The notes under the pieces were generated by a model. That model saw only the letters and a program-made list of their open reading frames with translations. It did not search any database and was not told the origin of the DNA. 64,000 bases of DNA from Paracoccaceae bacterium. GTDB taxonomy: Bacteria; Pseudomonadota; Alphaproteobacteria; Rhodobacterales; Rhodobacteraceae. Position numbers and translations under genes: made by a program. The DNA lies in contig JAFIEO010000023.1 of NCBI GenBank assembly GCA_020832445.1, forward strand, positions 1-64,000, read 5' to 3'. Shown here one piece after another: positions 53,727-63,175 of this stretch. Each line of letters begins with the position of its first letter. Within the stretch, counting starts at the first letter, position 1.

Positions 53727-54434
53727 TCAGGACATGCCACCATCCCGCAAAATCGACGCAAAAGACGCTGAATTGGCAATACGTACGGCCTGTGTCCGGC
53801 TTTGCGCGCCCATTTTGCGCAATATCGCCGTGACATGGGCCTTGACCGTGGTTTCACTGATCGACAATTCGAACGCAATTTGCTTGTTCAGATACCCTTC
53901 GCAGACCAGCGCCAGAATCCTGCCCTGCTGCGGCGTCAGGGTGGCCAGCTTGTCGACCACGGCCTGTTCGCCACTGCCATCCGTGCCGGTTGGGGGGGCG
54001 TAACTTTCAGGGGTATACGTCCCGCCCTGCATGACCTGACGAATGGCCGCGACAAACCCTTCACGGGGGCTGTGCTTGGGCACGAAACCCGCAGCACCGG
54101 CTTGCAGCACGGCTGTCACAATCCGGTCATCGGCCATAGAGGACACCACCACCACCGGCACACCGGGAACGGCGTTGCGCAGCCGCATCAACCCGTCCAG
54201 ACCCGCCACATCAGGCAAGTTCAGGTCCAGCAAAATGGCATCCGGTTCCATCCCGCTGCGCAGGTCTTCCAGCGCCTGACCCAGCGAACTGGTGGCATGG
54301 ATGCGGGTAACGGCCAGCGTTTCTGTCAATGTCATTTGCAGGGCTTCGCAAAACAGCGGATGATCGTCGATGATCATGATCATGTCGGTATCTTTGCCTG
54401 CGGCTGCCCCGATGGTGATCATTCTGGCTCTCAT
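53727..54434 (-). CDS. NarL/LuxR-type response regulator
   Basis: 235-residue regulator with a receiver (IMIIDDHPLFCEALQ, phosphoacceptor in AILLDLNLPDVAGLDG, Lys in GFVPKHS) and a C-terminal LuxR helix-turn-helix (LATLTPQQGRILALVCEGYLNKQIAFELSISETTVKAHVTAILRKMGAQSRTQAVRIA). It is 105 bases upstream of the FIST gene on the same strand and is the probable DNA-binding output of the FIST/hybrid-kinase pair. Starts at 54434 (GACGGG upstream), 54422 or 54383 are possible; the last begins right at the receiver. Confidence 0.92.
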   Translation of the reverse strand: MRARMITIGAAAGKDTDMIMIIDDHPLFCEALQMTLTETLAVTRIHATSSLGQALEDLRSGMEPDAILLDLNLPDVAGLDGLMRLRNAVPGVPVVVVSSMADDRIVTAVLQAGAAGFVPKHSPREGFVAAIRQVMQGGTYTPESYAPPTGTDGSGEQAVVDKLATLTPQQGRILALVCEGYLNKQIAFELSISETTVKAHVTAILRKMGAQSRTQAVRIANSASFASILRDGGMS

Positions 54435-54538
54435 TGCTTACCCGTCATTTCGTCCCATCCGCACTTATAGCGCATTTCGACCGGAAAGTGTGCCCCCTCT
54501 TAAGTCCTATGGCGCATAGGGGCTGCATCAGACGCAGA

Positions 54539-54985
54539 TCAGGTCGCCAACAGCGCCACCACGCGACGCAGCGCCAGTTGATAGCCAAGCGTCCCGCAGC
54601 CTGCGATAACCCCGTCAGCGCGCGCACTGACATAGGAATGATGACGGAAGGTCTCGCGCTTGTGGATGTTGGAAATATGAACTTCCATCACTGGCCCGTC
54701 AAAGGTGTTCAGCGCGTCCAGTATGGCCACGGATGTATGCGAATAGGCCCCCGGGTTGATGATGATGGCGCGCGCCGCATCGCGGGCGGTATGGATCATA
54801 TCCACGATTTCGCCTTCGTGGTTGGACTGGAACAGCGCCGCCTCGACGCCCATTTCCCGCGCCAGCGCCGCACAATCACGCGCCACATCGTCAAGGGTTT
54901 CATGGCCGTAGATTTCGGGTTGCCTGCGCCCCAGCAGGTTCAGGTTCGGGCCGTTCAGTATATGGATCATCGGAAGCGGCATCAT
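54539..54985 (-). CDS. aroQ: Type II 3-dehydroquinate dehydratase
   Basis: 148-residue shikimate-pathway enzyme. It shows [19 protein letters not shown] with the catalytic Arg/Tyr loop, [31 protein letters not shown] and [20 protein letters not shown] with catalytic His. Translation starts at one of two adjacent ATGs (54985 or 54982) after AAGGAT. It diverges from pmbA. Confidence 0.96.
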   Translation of the reverse strand: MMPLPMIHILNGPNLNLLGRRQPEIYGHETLDDVARDCAALAREMGVEAALFQSNHEGEIVDMIHTARDAARAIIINPGAYSHTSVAILDALNTFDGPVMEVHISNIHKRETFRHHSYVSARADGVIAGCGTLGYQLALRRVVALLAT

Positions 54986-55000
54986 CTATCCTTTCGCAAC

Positions 55001-55081
55001 TGGCACCCTTAGTGCCACAGCCCCGCCTGTGCGAAAAGTGCCAAGATGCGGCGCGTGCCGGTTGTGCGGACAGTTTGGCAC
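55001..55081. promoter_or_regulatory. Cluster of TGGCAC/GTGCCA sites in the aroQ/pmbA divergent promoter
   Basis: TGGCAC (55001-55006) and GTGCCA (55012-55017) form an inverted repeat with a 5-base gap, 16 bases upstream of aroQ. Further copies are GTGCCA (55038-55043), GTGCCG (55055-55060) and TGGCAC (55076-55081). Five half-sites in 81 bases look like a regulator-binding cluster. A sigma-54 promoter was considered and rejected because the TTGC element is missing. Confidence 0.4.
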
Positions 55082-55164
55082 ATAAAAACGCGCGCGGGCA
55101 TTTCATTCGCGGCAGGTTCGGCTTACATCTGAACGAAGTTTCATCAACCGACCAAAGGCCAGAT

Positions 55165-56526
55165 ATGTCCAGCACCCCCCTGACCGATGCCCTGTCGCCT
55201 GTGACACAGGCCCTTCTTGCCGCCGCGCGGGCGGCGGGCGCGGATGCCGCCGACGCCATCGCCATCGAGGGGCGCTCGGTGTCCATCGACGTGCGCAAGG
55301 GCGGGCTGGAACAGGCGGAACGCGCCGAAGGGCTGGATATCGGATTGCGCGTGTTCATCGGGCAGCGTCAGGCGTGCATTTCATCGTCGGATACGCGGCC
55401 TGAGACCTTGCAGGCCATGGCCAGCCGCGCCGTTGCCATGGCGCGCGAAGCCCCCGAAGACCCCTATGCCGGACTGGCCGACCCTGACCAGCTGGCAGAT
55501 TTGCGCAGCGCCGACGGGCTGGAATTGTTCGATCCCAGCGCGGAGCCTGAACCCGCAGCACTGGAAGAGGACGCGCGCCGCGCCGAAGCGGCGGCACTGG
55601 CCGTCAACGGCGTGACACAGGTGCAATCTGCATCAGCCGCGTATGGCCAGCAGGCCGTGTGGATGGCGGCCAGTAACGGGTTTGAAGGGGGCTATGCGCG
55701 CAGTTCGCGCCACATGTCCTGCGTGGCCATCAGCGGCGAAGGCACCGGCATGGAACGCGATTGGTGCGGCGAGGGGCGCATTTTCCAGGCGGACCTGCCC
55801 AGCGCCGAATATGTGGGCAACCTTGCCGCAGAACGCACGATTGCGCGGGCAGGCGCGCGCAGGCCCAAAACCGGCACATATCCGGTGCTGTATGATGAAC
55901 GCATTGCATCCAGCCTGATCGGCCATTTGCTGGGTGCCATCAATGGCAGCGCCATTTCACGCGGATCAAGCTGGCTGCGCGATGCGATGGACACACCCGT
56001 TCTGCCCGATGGCATTTCCCTGCACGAAGACCCGCTGCGCATTCGCCGCTCGGGCAGCCGCCCGTTCGACGCCGAAGGGTTGGCCAGCCGCAAAAAGGCG
56101 CTTGTGCAAGATGGTGTGCTGCAATCATGGGTTCTGGATCTGGCAAGCGCGCGCAAACTGGGGCTGGACAGCACGGCAAACGCTGTGCGCGGCACATCCG
56201 CGCCCCCCAGCCCGTCAACATCGAATGTGATTCTGACCCAAGGCACCAAGACACATGCCGAATTGATCGCTGACATGGGAACGGGGCTTCTTGTCACATC
56301 GCTGATCGGGTCCACCATCAACCCCAACACGGGTGATTATTCGCGCGGGGCCAGCGGGTTCTGGGTGGAAAACGGCAAAATCGCCTATCCGGTGAATGAA
56401 TGCACCATTGCAGGCAATCTGCGCGACATGCTGCGCCGGATCATTCCGGCCAATGACGCACAGGACCACCTGTCCAGCGTCGTGCCCTCGCTTCTGGTGG
56501 AAGGGATGATGCTTGCTGGCGAATGA
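55165..56526 (+). CDS. pmbA: TldD/PmbA-family metalloprotease component (PmbA/TldE)
   Basis: 453-residue member of the TldD/PmbA family, which degrades or matures modified peptides as a TldD-TldE pair. It lacks the HExxxH zinc motif of TldD, so it is the PmbA/TldE-type partner. Family blocks: GRSVSIDVRKGGLEQAERAEGLDIGLRVFIGQRQACISSSD at the N-terminus, SASRGSSWLRDAM-like and VRGTSAPPSPSTSNVILTQG in the middle, and GTGLLVTSLIGSTINPNTGDYSRGASGFWVENG near the C-terminus. ATG at 55165 follows AAAGG. It overlaps cysQ by 14 bases. Confidence 0.9.
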   Translation: MSSTPLTDALSPVTQALLAAARAAGADAADAIAIEGRSVSIDVRKGGLEQAERAEGLDIGLRVFIGQRQACISSSDTRPETLQAMASRAVAMAREAPEDPYAGLADPDQLADLRSADGLELFDPSAEPEPAALEEDARRAEAAALAVNGVTQVQSASAAYGQQAVWMAASNGFEGGYARSSRHMSCVAISGEGTGMERDWCGEGRIFQADLPSAEYVGNLAAERTIARAGARRPKTGTYPVLYDERIASSLIGHLLGAINGSAISRGSSWLRDAMDTPVLPDGISLHEDPLRIRRSGSRPFDAEGLASRKKALVQDGVLQSWVLDLASARKLGLDSTANAVRGTSAPPSPSTSNVILTQGTKTHAELIADMGTGLLVTSLIGSTINPNTGDYSRGASGFWVENGKIAYPVNECTIAGNLRDMLRRIIPANDAQDHLSSVVPSLLVEGMMLAGE

Positions 56527-57304
56527 TGATCTGAACCTGCTGATACGCGCCGCGCAGGATGCCGGACAGATCGCATTGCGACACCTGAAGGCGGGACCAA
56601 CAGTCTGGCAAAAGCCCGACGGGCAAGGGCCGGTGACAGATGCCGATCTTGAAATAGACCGGATGCTGCACAACGTCCTGCGGGCGGCGCGCCCCGATTA
56701 CGGGTGGCTGTCCGAAGAAACCCGCGACACGCCCGACAGGCTGGCGCATGACCGTGTTTTCATCATCGACCCGATCGATGGCACACGCGCCTTTGCACAG
56801 GGGCAGCAGGGTTTTGCACATGCCCTTGCCGTGGTCGAGCATGGCCTGCCCACCGCCGCAGTCGTGCATCTGCCGGTGCCGGATCTGACCTATTATGCCG
56901 CGCGCGGACAGGGGGCATTCCTGAACGGGCGCGCCATCAGTGCCGCAGACCGGCGTGCGGTGACAGGCGCGCGCGTGCTGGCCCCCAAGTCACAATTCAC
57001 GCCCGAACTGTGGCAAGGGGGCGTGCCCCTGATCGCACCGCATTTTCGTTCATCACTGGCATGGCGCATGGCACTGGTCGCCGAAGGGCAATTCGATGCA
57101 ATGCTGTCCCTGCGCCCGACATGGCATTGGGATATTGTCGCAGGCGCGTTGCTGATCGCAGAAGCTGGCGGCAAGGTCAGCGACGGGGCGGGGCATAACC
57201 TGTTGTTCAACACCAGTTCCCCGCGTTCGGACGGAATAATTGCAGCAGGCGCAGTCATGCACGACGCGTTGATCAATCTGCGCAAGCCCCAACGCGCAGG
57301 CTAA
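56513..57304 (+). CDS. cysQ: 3'(2'),5'-bisphosphate nucleotidase / inositol monophosphatase family (CysQ)
   Basis: 263-residue Mg-dependent phosphatase. Motifs: GPVTDADLEIDRML, WLSEETRD with the metal-binding Glu pair, DPIDGTRAFAQGQQGFAHALAV (the DPIDGT signature), and WHWDIVAGALLIAEAGG near the C-terminus. CysQ recycles 3'-phosphoadenosine 5'-phosphate. The most upstream start is TTG at 56513, eight bases after AAGGG inside the pmbA end; no in-frame ATG occurs before the conserved core, so the TTG start is likely real. Other inositol-monophosphatase substrates cannot be ruled out. Confidence 0.87.
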   Translation: MLANDDLNLLIRAAQDAGQIALRHLKAGPTVWQKPDGQGPVTDADLEIDRMLHNVLRAARPDYGWLSEETRDTPDRLAHDRVFIIDPIDGTRAFAQGQQGFAHALAVVEHGLPTAAVVHLPVPDLTYYAARGQGAFLNGRAISAADRRAVTGARVLAPKSQFTPELWQGGVPLIAPHFRSSLAWRMALVAEGQFDAMLSLRPTWHWDIVAGALLIAEAGGKVSDGAGHNLLFNTSSPRSDGIIAAGAVMHDALINLRKPQRAG

Positions 57305-57474
57305 TGGCGCGATTGCGCATATAACCCATGCGCAAAACGCGTCCCACTTGCGCAAACAGCAAAAGACACGCACAAATTATTGCTTTTTTAAAGCCCGCAT
57401 GGTGAATAGCGCCTGCCCCTGTATGCGAAATCCACAAGAATGGTGGGCAACGTCCCACATTGAAAGGAAATGCT

Positions 57475-57720
57475 ATGAAAAAACGCCTACATCTGGTTTT
57501 CGGCGGCGAATTGACAGACCCGCGCGGCACGGAATTCGTTGACACCGACGCGATTGATATTGTCGGCCTGTTTCCGGATTATGCTTCCGCACATGCGGCA
57601 TGGAAGAACGCAGCCCAGCGCACCGTTGACAGCGCTGAAACACGTTACTTCATCGCCCATCTGCACCGCCTGATCGAAGAAAGCGACGAAACCAGCCCGA
57701 CACGCACACTGGAAGGCTGA
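57475..57720 (+). CDS. DUF4170 family protein
   Basis: 81-residue small protein of DUF4170 (KRLHLVFGGELTDPRGTEFVD ... DIVGLFPDYASAHAAWKNAAQRTVDSAETRYFIAHLHRL). ATG at 57475 has AAAGGAA upstream. It lies 14 bases before waaA, and the DUF4170-waaA-lpxK order is usual in Rhodobacterales, which suggests a link to lipopolysaccharide synthesis. Function unproven. Confidence 0.85.
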   Translation: MKKRLHLVFGGELTDPRGTEFVDTDAIDIVGLFPDYASAHAAWKNAAQRTVDSAETRYFIAHLHRLIEESDETSPTRTLEG

Positions 57721-57734
57721 CAGACGGCACACCC

Positions 57735-58955
57735 ATGCAGCATTCTGCGTCCGAACGGCTATATCTTCTGTGGCACCACCGCGCGGGCAAGTCCCCCGGC
57801 GCTTCACCCGTGCCACATCTGGACGGCCCTGTTATCTGGCTGCATGCTGACAATCAGCATGCGGTCGGACAACTTGATGCATTGTCAGAAGCGATGATGC
57901 ACCAGCAGGCGCAGCAGGGCAAACATGTGTCGGTGTTGCTAAGCTATGTCGCGGGGTTGCAGCCACCGGCGGAAATACCCGGGCGGGCGGCGCTGGCGAT
58001 CGCGGCGGATCGCGTGGATATTATAACGGAAATCATGTCCCGGCTGGCCCCTGTCGCCGTTCTGGTCGCTGTGCAACGACTGCCTGTCGCAATAATCAGC
58101 ATTGCGGCCGCCGCCGGGGCCAAGGTCTTGATTGCCGATATGGACAGCCCCCGTTTTCCGGGCGTCTGGGGGCATATCCCGGGCTTGTCCACAAATCTGA
58201 TGGGGCGTGTTCACCGTGTCTTTCTGTCCACGCCCGCACAACGCACGAGCTGGGCAAAAGCGGGCGTTGAAGCCGACAAAATGCTTCTGTCCGGCCCGCT
58301 GAATGACGCCCCCATGGCCCTTGGCTGCAATGAGGCGGAACGTGATGCGCTGGCCCAAAGCTTTCGTCAGCGAACTGTCTGGCTGGCCATTGGGGTGCCC
58401 GAAATCGAAGAAGCGACGATTGTTGCGGCCCATCGCGCGGCCCTGCGCGATTCCCACCGTGTTGCACTGATCCTGCACCCGCTGGACCCGATGCGCGGCA
58501 CAGCGCTGAAGGCGGAACTTACCCCGAAATTCAACACGGCGTTGCGGTCGGTCGATGACCAGATCACACCCGACACCCAAGTCTATATTGTTGATACCGA
58601 AGGCGAACGCGGGCTTTGGTATCGGCTGGCTGTCGCTTGCTATATCGGCGGCAGCCTTGACAAGACCGGCGCAACGGTCACGCCCATGGAAGCGGCGGGT
58701 TTGGGTTGCGCTATTGTGCACGGGCGCGAAACCGGACAATTTACTGATGCGTTCCAGCGCCTGACCAGCGCCAGGGCCACCAGCCGCATTCAGCGCGCCG
58801 AGGCTTTGGGGCAGGCCATATGCGCCGCCCTGCGCCCCGATCAGGCCGCACAAATGGCCCATCAGGGGTGGCAGGTTGTGTCGGAAGGGGCAGAAACCGC
58901 CGATATGATCATCGCCACCCTTCTGGAAACACTCGACTTGGCAGGGGCGGCCTGA
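57735..58955 (+). CDS. waaA: Divergent 3-deoxy-D-manno-octulosonic acid (Kdo) transferase family protein
   Basis: 406-residue protein of the WaaA/KdtA family (GT30) that adds Kdo to lipid A precursors. The fold is recognisable from [97 protein letters not shown] and [23 protein letters not shown]. Where relatives have HAxSVGE (catalytic Glu) it has HADNQHA, and the GGHNPxEPA block reads [11 protein letters not shown]. It may be altered in activity or depend on a second WaaA elsewhere. It overlaps lpxK by one base. Family call firm; enzymatic competence doubtful. Confidence 0.75.
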   Translation: MQHSASERLYLLWHHRAGKSPGASPVPHLDGPVIWLHADNQHAVGQLDALSEAMMHQQAQQGKHVSVLLSYVAGLQPPAEIPGRAALAIAADRVDIITEIMSRLAPVAVLVAVQRLPVAIISIAAAAGAKVLIADMDSPRFPGVWGHIPGLSTNLMGRVHRVFLSTPAQRTSWAKAGVEADKMLLSGPLNDAPMALGCNEAERDALAQSFRQRTVWLAIGVPEIEEATIVAAHRAALRDSHRVALILHPLDPMRGTALKAELTPKFNTALRSVDDQITPDTQVYIVDTEGERGLWYRLAVACYIGGSLDKTGATVTPMEAAGLGCAIVHGRETGQFTDAFQRLTSARATSRIQRAEALGQAICAALRPDQAAQMAHQGWQVVSEGAETADMIIATLLETLDLAGAA

Positions 58956-59950
58956 TGCGCCCGCCCGCATTCTGGCATACGCCCCCGGACAAGCCCGCCC
59001 TACTTGCGCGCCTGCTGGCGCCCCTTGGGGCGGTTTACGCGGCGGGGACGGCGCGCCGTGTGACGCGCGCGCCGCAATGGCAAGCGCCGGTGCCGGTAAT
59101 CTGTGTCGGCAATCTGAATATCGGCGGCACCGGCAAAACGCCGACGGTGATTGCCATTGTCCAGAAGCTGCAAGCGCTCGGGCGCACGCCACATGTCATT
59201 TCGCGCGGCTACGGGGGCCGTCTGGAAGGGCCTGTTCAGGTCCGCGAAGGTCAGCACAGCGCCGCCGATGTGGGCGATGAACCGCTGCTGCTGGCGGCCT
59301 TTACCCCTGTCTGGGTTGCGCGCGACCGTGCGGCAGGTGCGCGCGCCGCAGTGGATGCGGGCGCGCAGGTGCTGGTTATGGATGACGGGTTTCAAAACCC
59401 CTCCCTGTCCAAGGATATGGCGATTGTCGTGGTTGATGCGGCCACAGGTTTCGGCAACGGGCGCGTTATTCCGGCAGGCCCCTTGCGCGAACCCGTGGCG
59501 GCAGGGCTGGCGCGTGCAGATCTGGTCATATCCATCGGGGGCAGCGCCGCGCAGCGCCAGTTCGCCACCCGTTGGGGCGCGCAGATCACATGCCCGCATA
59601 TGACCGCGCGGCTGGACCCGCTGCAAATGGGCATGACATGGCAGGGACTGCGGGTTCTGGCCTTCGCAGGTATCGGGCATCCGGAAAAATTCTTTGCGAC
59701 ACTGCGTCACGAAGGCGCGGAAATCCTGCGCGCCGAAGCGCTGAGCGACCACCAACCCCTGTCCGAAGGGTTGATGAAACGGCTTGAACTGGAAGCAACC
59801 GCCTTGGGGGCGCAACTGGTCACCACCGAAAAAGATGCGGTGCGCCTGCCCCATAGCTTCCGGCGCAAGGTTCTGACCTTGCCGGTGCGGTTGCAGTTTG
59901 AGGATGCGGGCACACTGGATGCGGCGCTGCACACCCTGACCCGCAGCTGA
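58955..59950 (+). CDS. lpxK: Tetraacyldisaccharide 4'-kinase
   Basis: 331-residue LpxK, which phosphorylates the 4' position of the lipid A disaccharide at the inner membrane. An N-terminal amphipathic/hydrophobic helix region precedes [23 protein letters not shown] (Walker A, near residues 50-63). [38 protein letters not shown] (Walker B-like) and [11 protein letters not shown] follow. ATG at 58955 shares the A of the waaA TGA stop. It completes the DUF4170-waaA-lpxK unit. Confidence 0.94.
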   Translation: MRPPAFWHTPPDKPALLARLLAPLGAVYAAGTARRVTRAPQWQAPVPVICVGNLNIGGTGKTPTVIAIVQKLQALGRTPHVISRGYGGRLEGPVQVREGQHSAADVGDEPLLLAAFTPVWVARDRAAGARAAVDAGAQVLVMDDGFQNPSLSKDMAIVVVDAATGFGNGRVIPAGPLREPVAAGLARADLVISIGGSAAQRQFATRWGAQITCPHMTARLDPLQMGMTWQGLRVLAFAGIGHPEKFFATLRHEGAEILRAEALSDHQPLSEGLMKRLELEATALGAQLVTTEKDAVRLPHSFRRKVLTLPVRLQFEDAGTLDAALHTLTRS

Positions 59951-60054
59951 CGCCCCCATTAATCCACCGGAACCCAACGGAATTTCTTGCGTTTGTTACA
60001 TGGATTTCCTATGCGGGCTGCTTATGTCACTGCACAAGAAGGGTGGGACAATTC

Positions 60055-61959
60055 ATGCCGGATCAAGTGTTTCAGACCTACGGGATTCACCGTTGGGGGG
60101 CGGGGATGTTTGCCCCTCTGGAGAATGGGGATCTGGGCATCGTCAACCCTGCGCGCCCTGATGCGCCAGCAATCAGCCTGCGGGAACTGCTGAACAACCT
60201 TGATGCGCGCGGCGTGCAGACACCCGTTCTGGTGCGTGTGGGGGCCTTTTTGCGCAGGCAGCTTGAATCCCTGAACGATGCATTCGCGCAGGCCATTGCC
60301 GCCAATGGGTATCAGGCCCCCTATCGGGGCGTTTTTCCCATCAAGGTGAACCAGCAGGCCGAAGTGATTGACCGTATCGTGGATTACGGGCGGCCCTATA
60401 CATTCGGGCTGGAAGCGGGGTCCAAGCCCGAATTGATTCTGGCCCTGTCGCGGGATTTGCCGAAAGATGCGCTGCTGATCTGCAATGGCATCAAGGACGC
60501 CGAATTCATCCGCCTTGGCATTCTGGCGCGCAAGGCGGGCATCAACTGCGTTCTGGTCATCGAAAGCCCGGCCGAGGCGGACACTGTCATCGCAGAAGCC
60601 AAGCGTCTGGGTGAAAAGCCTGCATTGGGCGTGCGCATCAAACTGACACGGCGCGTCAGCGGCAACTGGGCCGACAGTTCCGGCGACCGGTCCACCTTCG
60701 GGCTGACCACCAAGGAAGTGGTGGACCTGATCGACAAATTGCGCAACGAGGACATGCTGGATTGTCTGGTGTTGCAACATTCGCATCTGGGGTCACAAGT
60801 GCCACAGATGCTGGATATTCGACAGGCCGTTGATGAAGCGTGCCGGTTCTATACAGAATTGCGCCGCCTTGGCGTGCCGCTGACCTATCTGGATCTGGGC
60901 GGCGGGCTTGGCATTGACTACACCGGCGAGGCGCGCGCGTCTGACAATTCGGTCAATTACACGCTGGAAGAATACTGCGCCAATATCGTTGAAACCGTGA
61001 AATACCAGATGGATGAAGCCGGCGTGCCGCATCCCACACTGGTCACCGAATCCGGCCGTGCGATTGTGGCCTATTCGTCAATGCTGCTGTCCGACATTCT
61101 GGAAGCCAGCTATTTCGACCGCTCTGCGCCGATCACACCGGAAGAAGACGATCATCACATGCTGTCGGATATGGCGGCGATTGTGGGCTATCTGTCACCG
61201 CGTCGCATGCAGGAATGCCTGAACGATGCCGAATATTACCGCGAAGAATTGCGCGCCCTGTTCCGCCGCGGCGTCATTGGTATTGAAGAAGTCGCGCGCG
61301 CCGAACAGATTTTCCTGTATGTCGTGGGCCGCATCAAGGATCTGGTCGCACAAACACCCGATGTGCCGCAGGAAGTGCTTGAAGAACTGTCCGCGCATCG
61401 CGATATTTACCGCGCGAATTTCAGCCTGTTCCAGTCCCTGCCAGATGTCTGGGCGATTGACCAGTTGGTGCCCATTGCGCCCTTGCAGCGCCTGAACGAG
61501 GTGCCGACCCGCCGCGCGGTATTGTCAGACATCACCTGCGACAGTGACGGCAAGATTGACCAGTTTGTTCTGGGCGACGGCATTGGCAACGCGCTGCCCG
61601 TCCATGAACTGCGCCCTAATGAACGCTATTTCATCGGCATTTTCCTTGTCGGCGCCTATCAGGAAACGCTGGGTGATCTGCATAACCTGTTTGGCGATAC
61701 CAATGTCGTGACAGTGGATTTCAATGAAGATGGCGTGCTGGAATTGCAGCACGAAGTCGAAGGCGACACAGTGGCCGAAGTGATGGCCTATGTCGAATAT
61801 GAACCCAAACAATGCCTTGATGCGTTCAAGCGCATCGTTGAACGGGGGGTGCGCAATGGCACGCTGAACCCGTCACAGCGGCGCATGCTGATGGAAACCT
61901 ATCGCCATGCCATCAACGGCTACACCTATTACGAACATGAGGAGCATACCCATGGCTGA
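60055..61959 (+). CDS. speA: Biosynthetic arginine decarboxylase
   Basis: 634-residue PLP-dependent, fold-III decarboxylase that makes agmatine from arginine. PLP-binding segment YRGVFPIKVNQQAEVIDRI (Lys in PIKVN), HSHLGSQVP, YLDLGGGLGIDYTG and VTESGRAIVAYSSML are SpeA hallmarks. Length fits the family. ATG at 60055 was chosen over a GTG at 60043 that lies within the ribosome-binding site GAAGGG. It overlaps the next gene by 8 bases. No agmatinase or agmatine deiminase is visible in this window, so the next step must be encoded elsewhere. Confidence 0.93.
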   Translation: MPDQVFQTYGIHRWGAGMFAPLENGDLGIVNPARPDAPAISLRELLNNLDARGVQTPVLVRVGAFLRRQLESLNDAFAQAIAANGYQAPYRGVFPIKVNQQAEVIDRIVDYGRPYTFGLEAGSKPELILALSRDLPKDALLICNGIKDAEFIRLGILARKAGINCVLVIESPAEADTVIAEAKRLGEKPALGVRIKLTRRVSGNWADSSGDRSTFGLTTKEVVDLIDKLRNEDMLDCLVLQHSHLGSQVPQMLDIRQAVDEACRFYTELRRLGVPLTYLDLGGGLGIDYTGEARASDNSVNYTLEEYCANIVETVKYQMDEAGVPHPTLVTESGRAIVAYSSMLLSDILEASYFDRSAPITPEEDDHHMLSDMAAIVGYLSPRRMQECLNDAEYYREELRALFRRGVIGIEEVARAEQIFLYVVGRIKDLVAQTPDVPQEVLEELSAHRDIYRANFSLFQSLPDVWAIDQLVPIAPLQRLNEVPTRRAVLSDITCDSDGKIDQFVLGDGIGNALPVHELRPNERYFIGIFLVGAYQETLGDLHNLFGDTNVVTVDFNEDGVLELQHEVEGDTVAEVMAYVEYEPKQCLDAFKRIVERGVRNGTLNPSQRRMLMETYRHAINGYTYYEHEEHTHG

Positions 61960-63175
61960 CAACAAGGACGTTCTGGTCATCGGCGCTGGTGGCGTCGCAT
62001 CTGTTACCCTGCATAAAATGGCAATGAACCGCGACCTGTTTCCGGGCCGTATTGCCGTGGCCAGTCGCACGCTGTCCAAATGCGACGCGATTGCCGCATC
62101 CATCAAGGCGCGCACAGGGCAGGTGATTGAGACCTATCAGGTCGATGCCGATGATTTGGCCCAGACAGTTGCCCTGATTGAAACCGTGAAACCCGCGCTT
62201 CTGGTCAATCTGGCCCTGCCCTATCAGGATCTGGCCCTGATGGAAGCCTGCCTTAAAACCGACGTGTATTATCTGGACACCGCCAATTATGAACCGCCGG
62301 AAGAAGCGAAGTTTGAATATTCGCACCAGTGGAAACTGCATGACCAGTTTAAACAGGCCGGACTTATGGCCACGCTGGGTGTGGGGTTTGACCCCGGTGT
62401 GACCAGCATTTTCGCCACATATGTGCGTAAGCACCACCTGTCGGGCATTCGCCAGATCGACATTCTGGATTGCAATGGCGGCGATCACGGCCATCCGTTT
62501 GCCACCAATTTCAACCCCGAAATCAACATCCGCGAAGTCACCGCCGAAGTGAAGCATTGGGAAAATGGCGGCTGGGTCACCAGCCCGCCCATGTCCACCA
62601 AAGTGCCGTTCGATTTTGAAGCGGTCGGCGAAAAGAACATGTATCTGATGTATCACGAGGACCTGGAATCCCTTGTGACCCATTTCCCCGAAATCGAGCG
62701 TGCGCGCTTCTGGATGACCTTTGGCGATGCCTATATCAACCATGTCACCGTATTGCAGAATGTGGGCATGACGGGCATTGACCCTGTGGAATATAACGGT
62801 CAGCAAGTCATCCCGCTGCAATTCCTGAAAGCCGTGCTGCCAAACCCCGGGGACTTGGGCGAACGCACCAAGGGCAAGACCAATATCGGCGACATCATCA
62901 CTGGCCCTGCCAAGGACGGGTCGGGCGAAAAGACGTTCTACATTTACAATATCTGCGATCATGAAGAATGCTTCCGCGAAGTGGGGTCGCAAGCGGTCAG
63001 CTACACAACCGGCGTTCCCGCCATGATTGGCGCGGCATTGATGCTGAATGGCACATGGTCGGGCGCGGGCGTGTTCAACACCGAACAGCTGGACCCCGAT
63101 CCGTTCATGGAAATGCTGAACCAGCACGGCTTGCCATGGCAGGTTGTCGAATTGTCAGGGCCGGTTGATTTCTGA
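61952..63175 (+). CDS. Carboxynorspermidine/carboxyspermidine dehydrogenase (saccharopine dehydrogenase family)
   Basis: 407-residue member of the saccharopine-dehydrogenase family. It has an N-terminal NAD(P) fold (VLVIGAGGVASVTLHKMAMN), YLDTANYEPPEEAKFEYSHQW, LGVGFDPGVTSIFATYVRKH and IDILDCNGGDHGHPFATNFNPEINIREV, matching carboxynorspermidine dehydrogenases. It condenses aspartate semialdehyde with putrescine (or diaminopropane). ATG at 61952 follows GAGGAG inside the speA end. The decarboxylase gene follows with a one-base overlap. Confidence 0.92.
   Translation: MADNKDVLVIGAGGVASVTLHKMAMNRDLFPGRIAVASRTLSKCDAIAASIKARTGQVIETYQVDADDLAQTVALIETVKPALLVNLALPYQDLALMEACLKTDVYYLDTANYEPPEEAKFEYSHQWKLHDQFKQAGLMATLGVGFDPGVTSIFATYVRKHHLSGIRQIDILDCNGGDHGHPFATNFNPEINIREVTAEVKHWENGGWVTSPPMSTKVPFDFEAVGEKNMYLMYHEDLESLVTHFPEIERARFWMTFGDAYINHVTVLQNVGMTGIDPVEYNGQQVIPLQFLKAVLPNPGDLGERTKGKTNIGDIITGPAKDGSGEKTFYIYNICDHEECFREVGSQAVSYTTGVPAMIGAALMLNGTWSGAGVFNTEQLDPDPFMEMLNQHGLPWQVVELSGPVDF

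Noticed and set aside
55001-55016. Sigma-54 promoter (TGGCAC-N5-TTGC)
   Set aside because: The first element is present, but the second reads GTGCC rather than TTGCW; an inverted repeat explains it better.
61913-63127. 404-codon minus-strand open frame across the carboxynorspermidine dehydrogenase gene
   Set aside because: Same reason: the plus-strand gene has strong family motifs and this frame has none.
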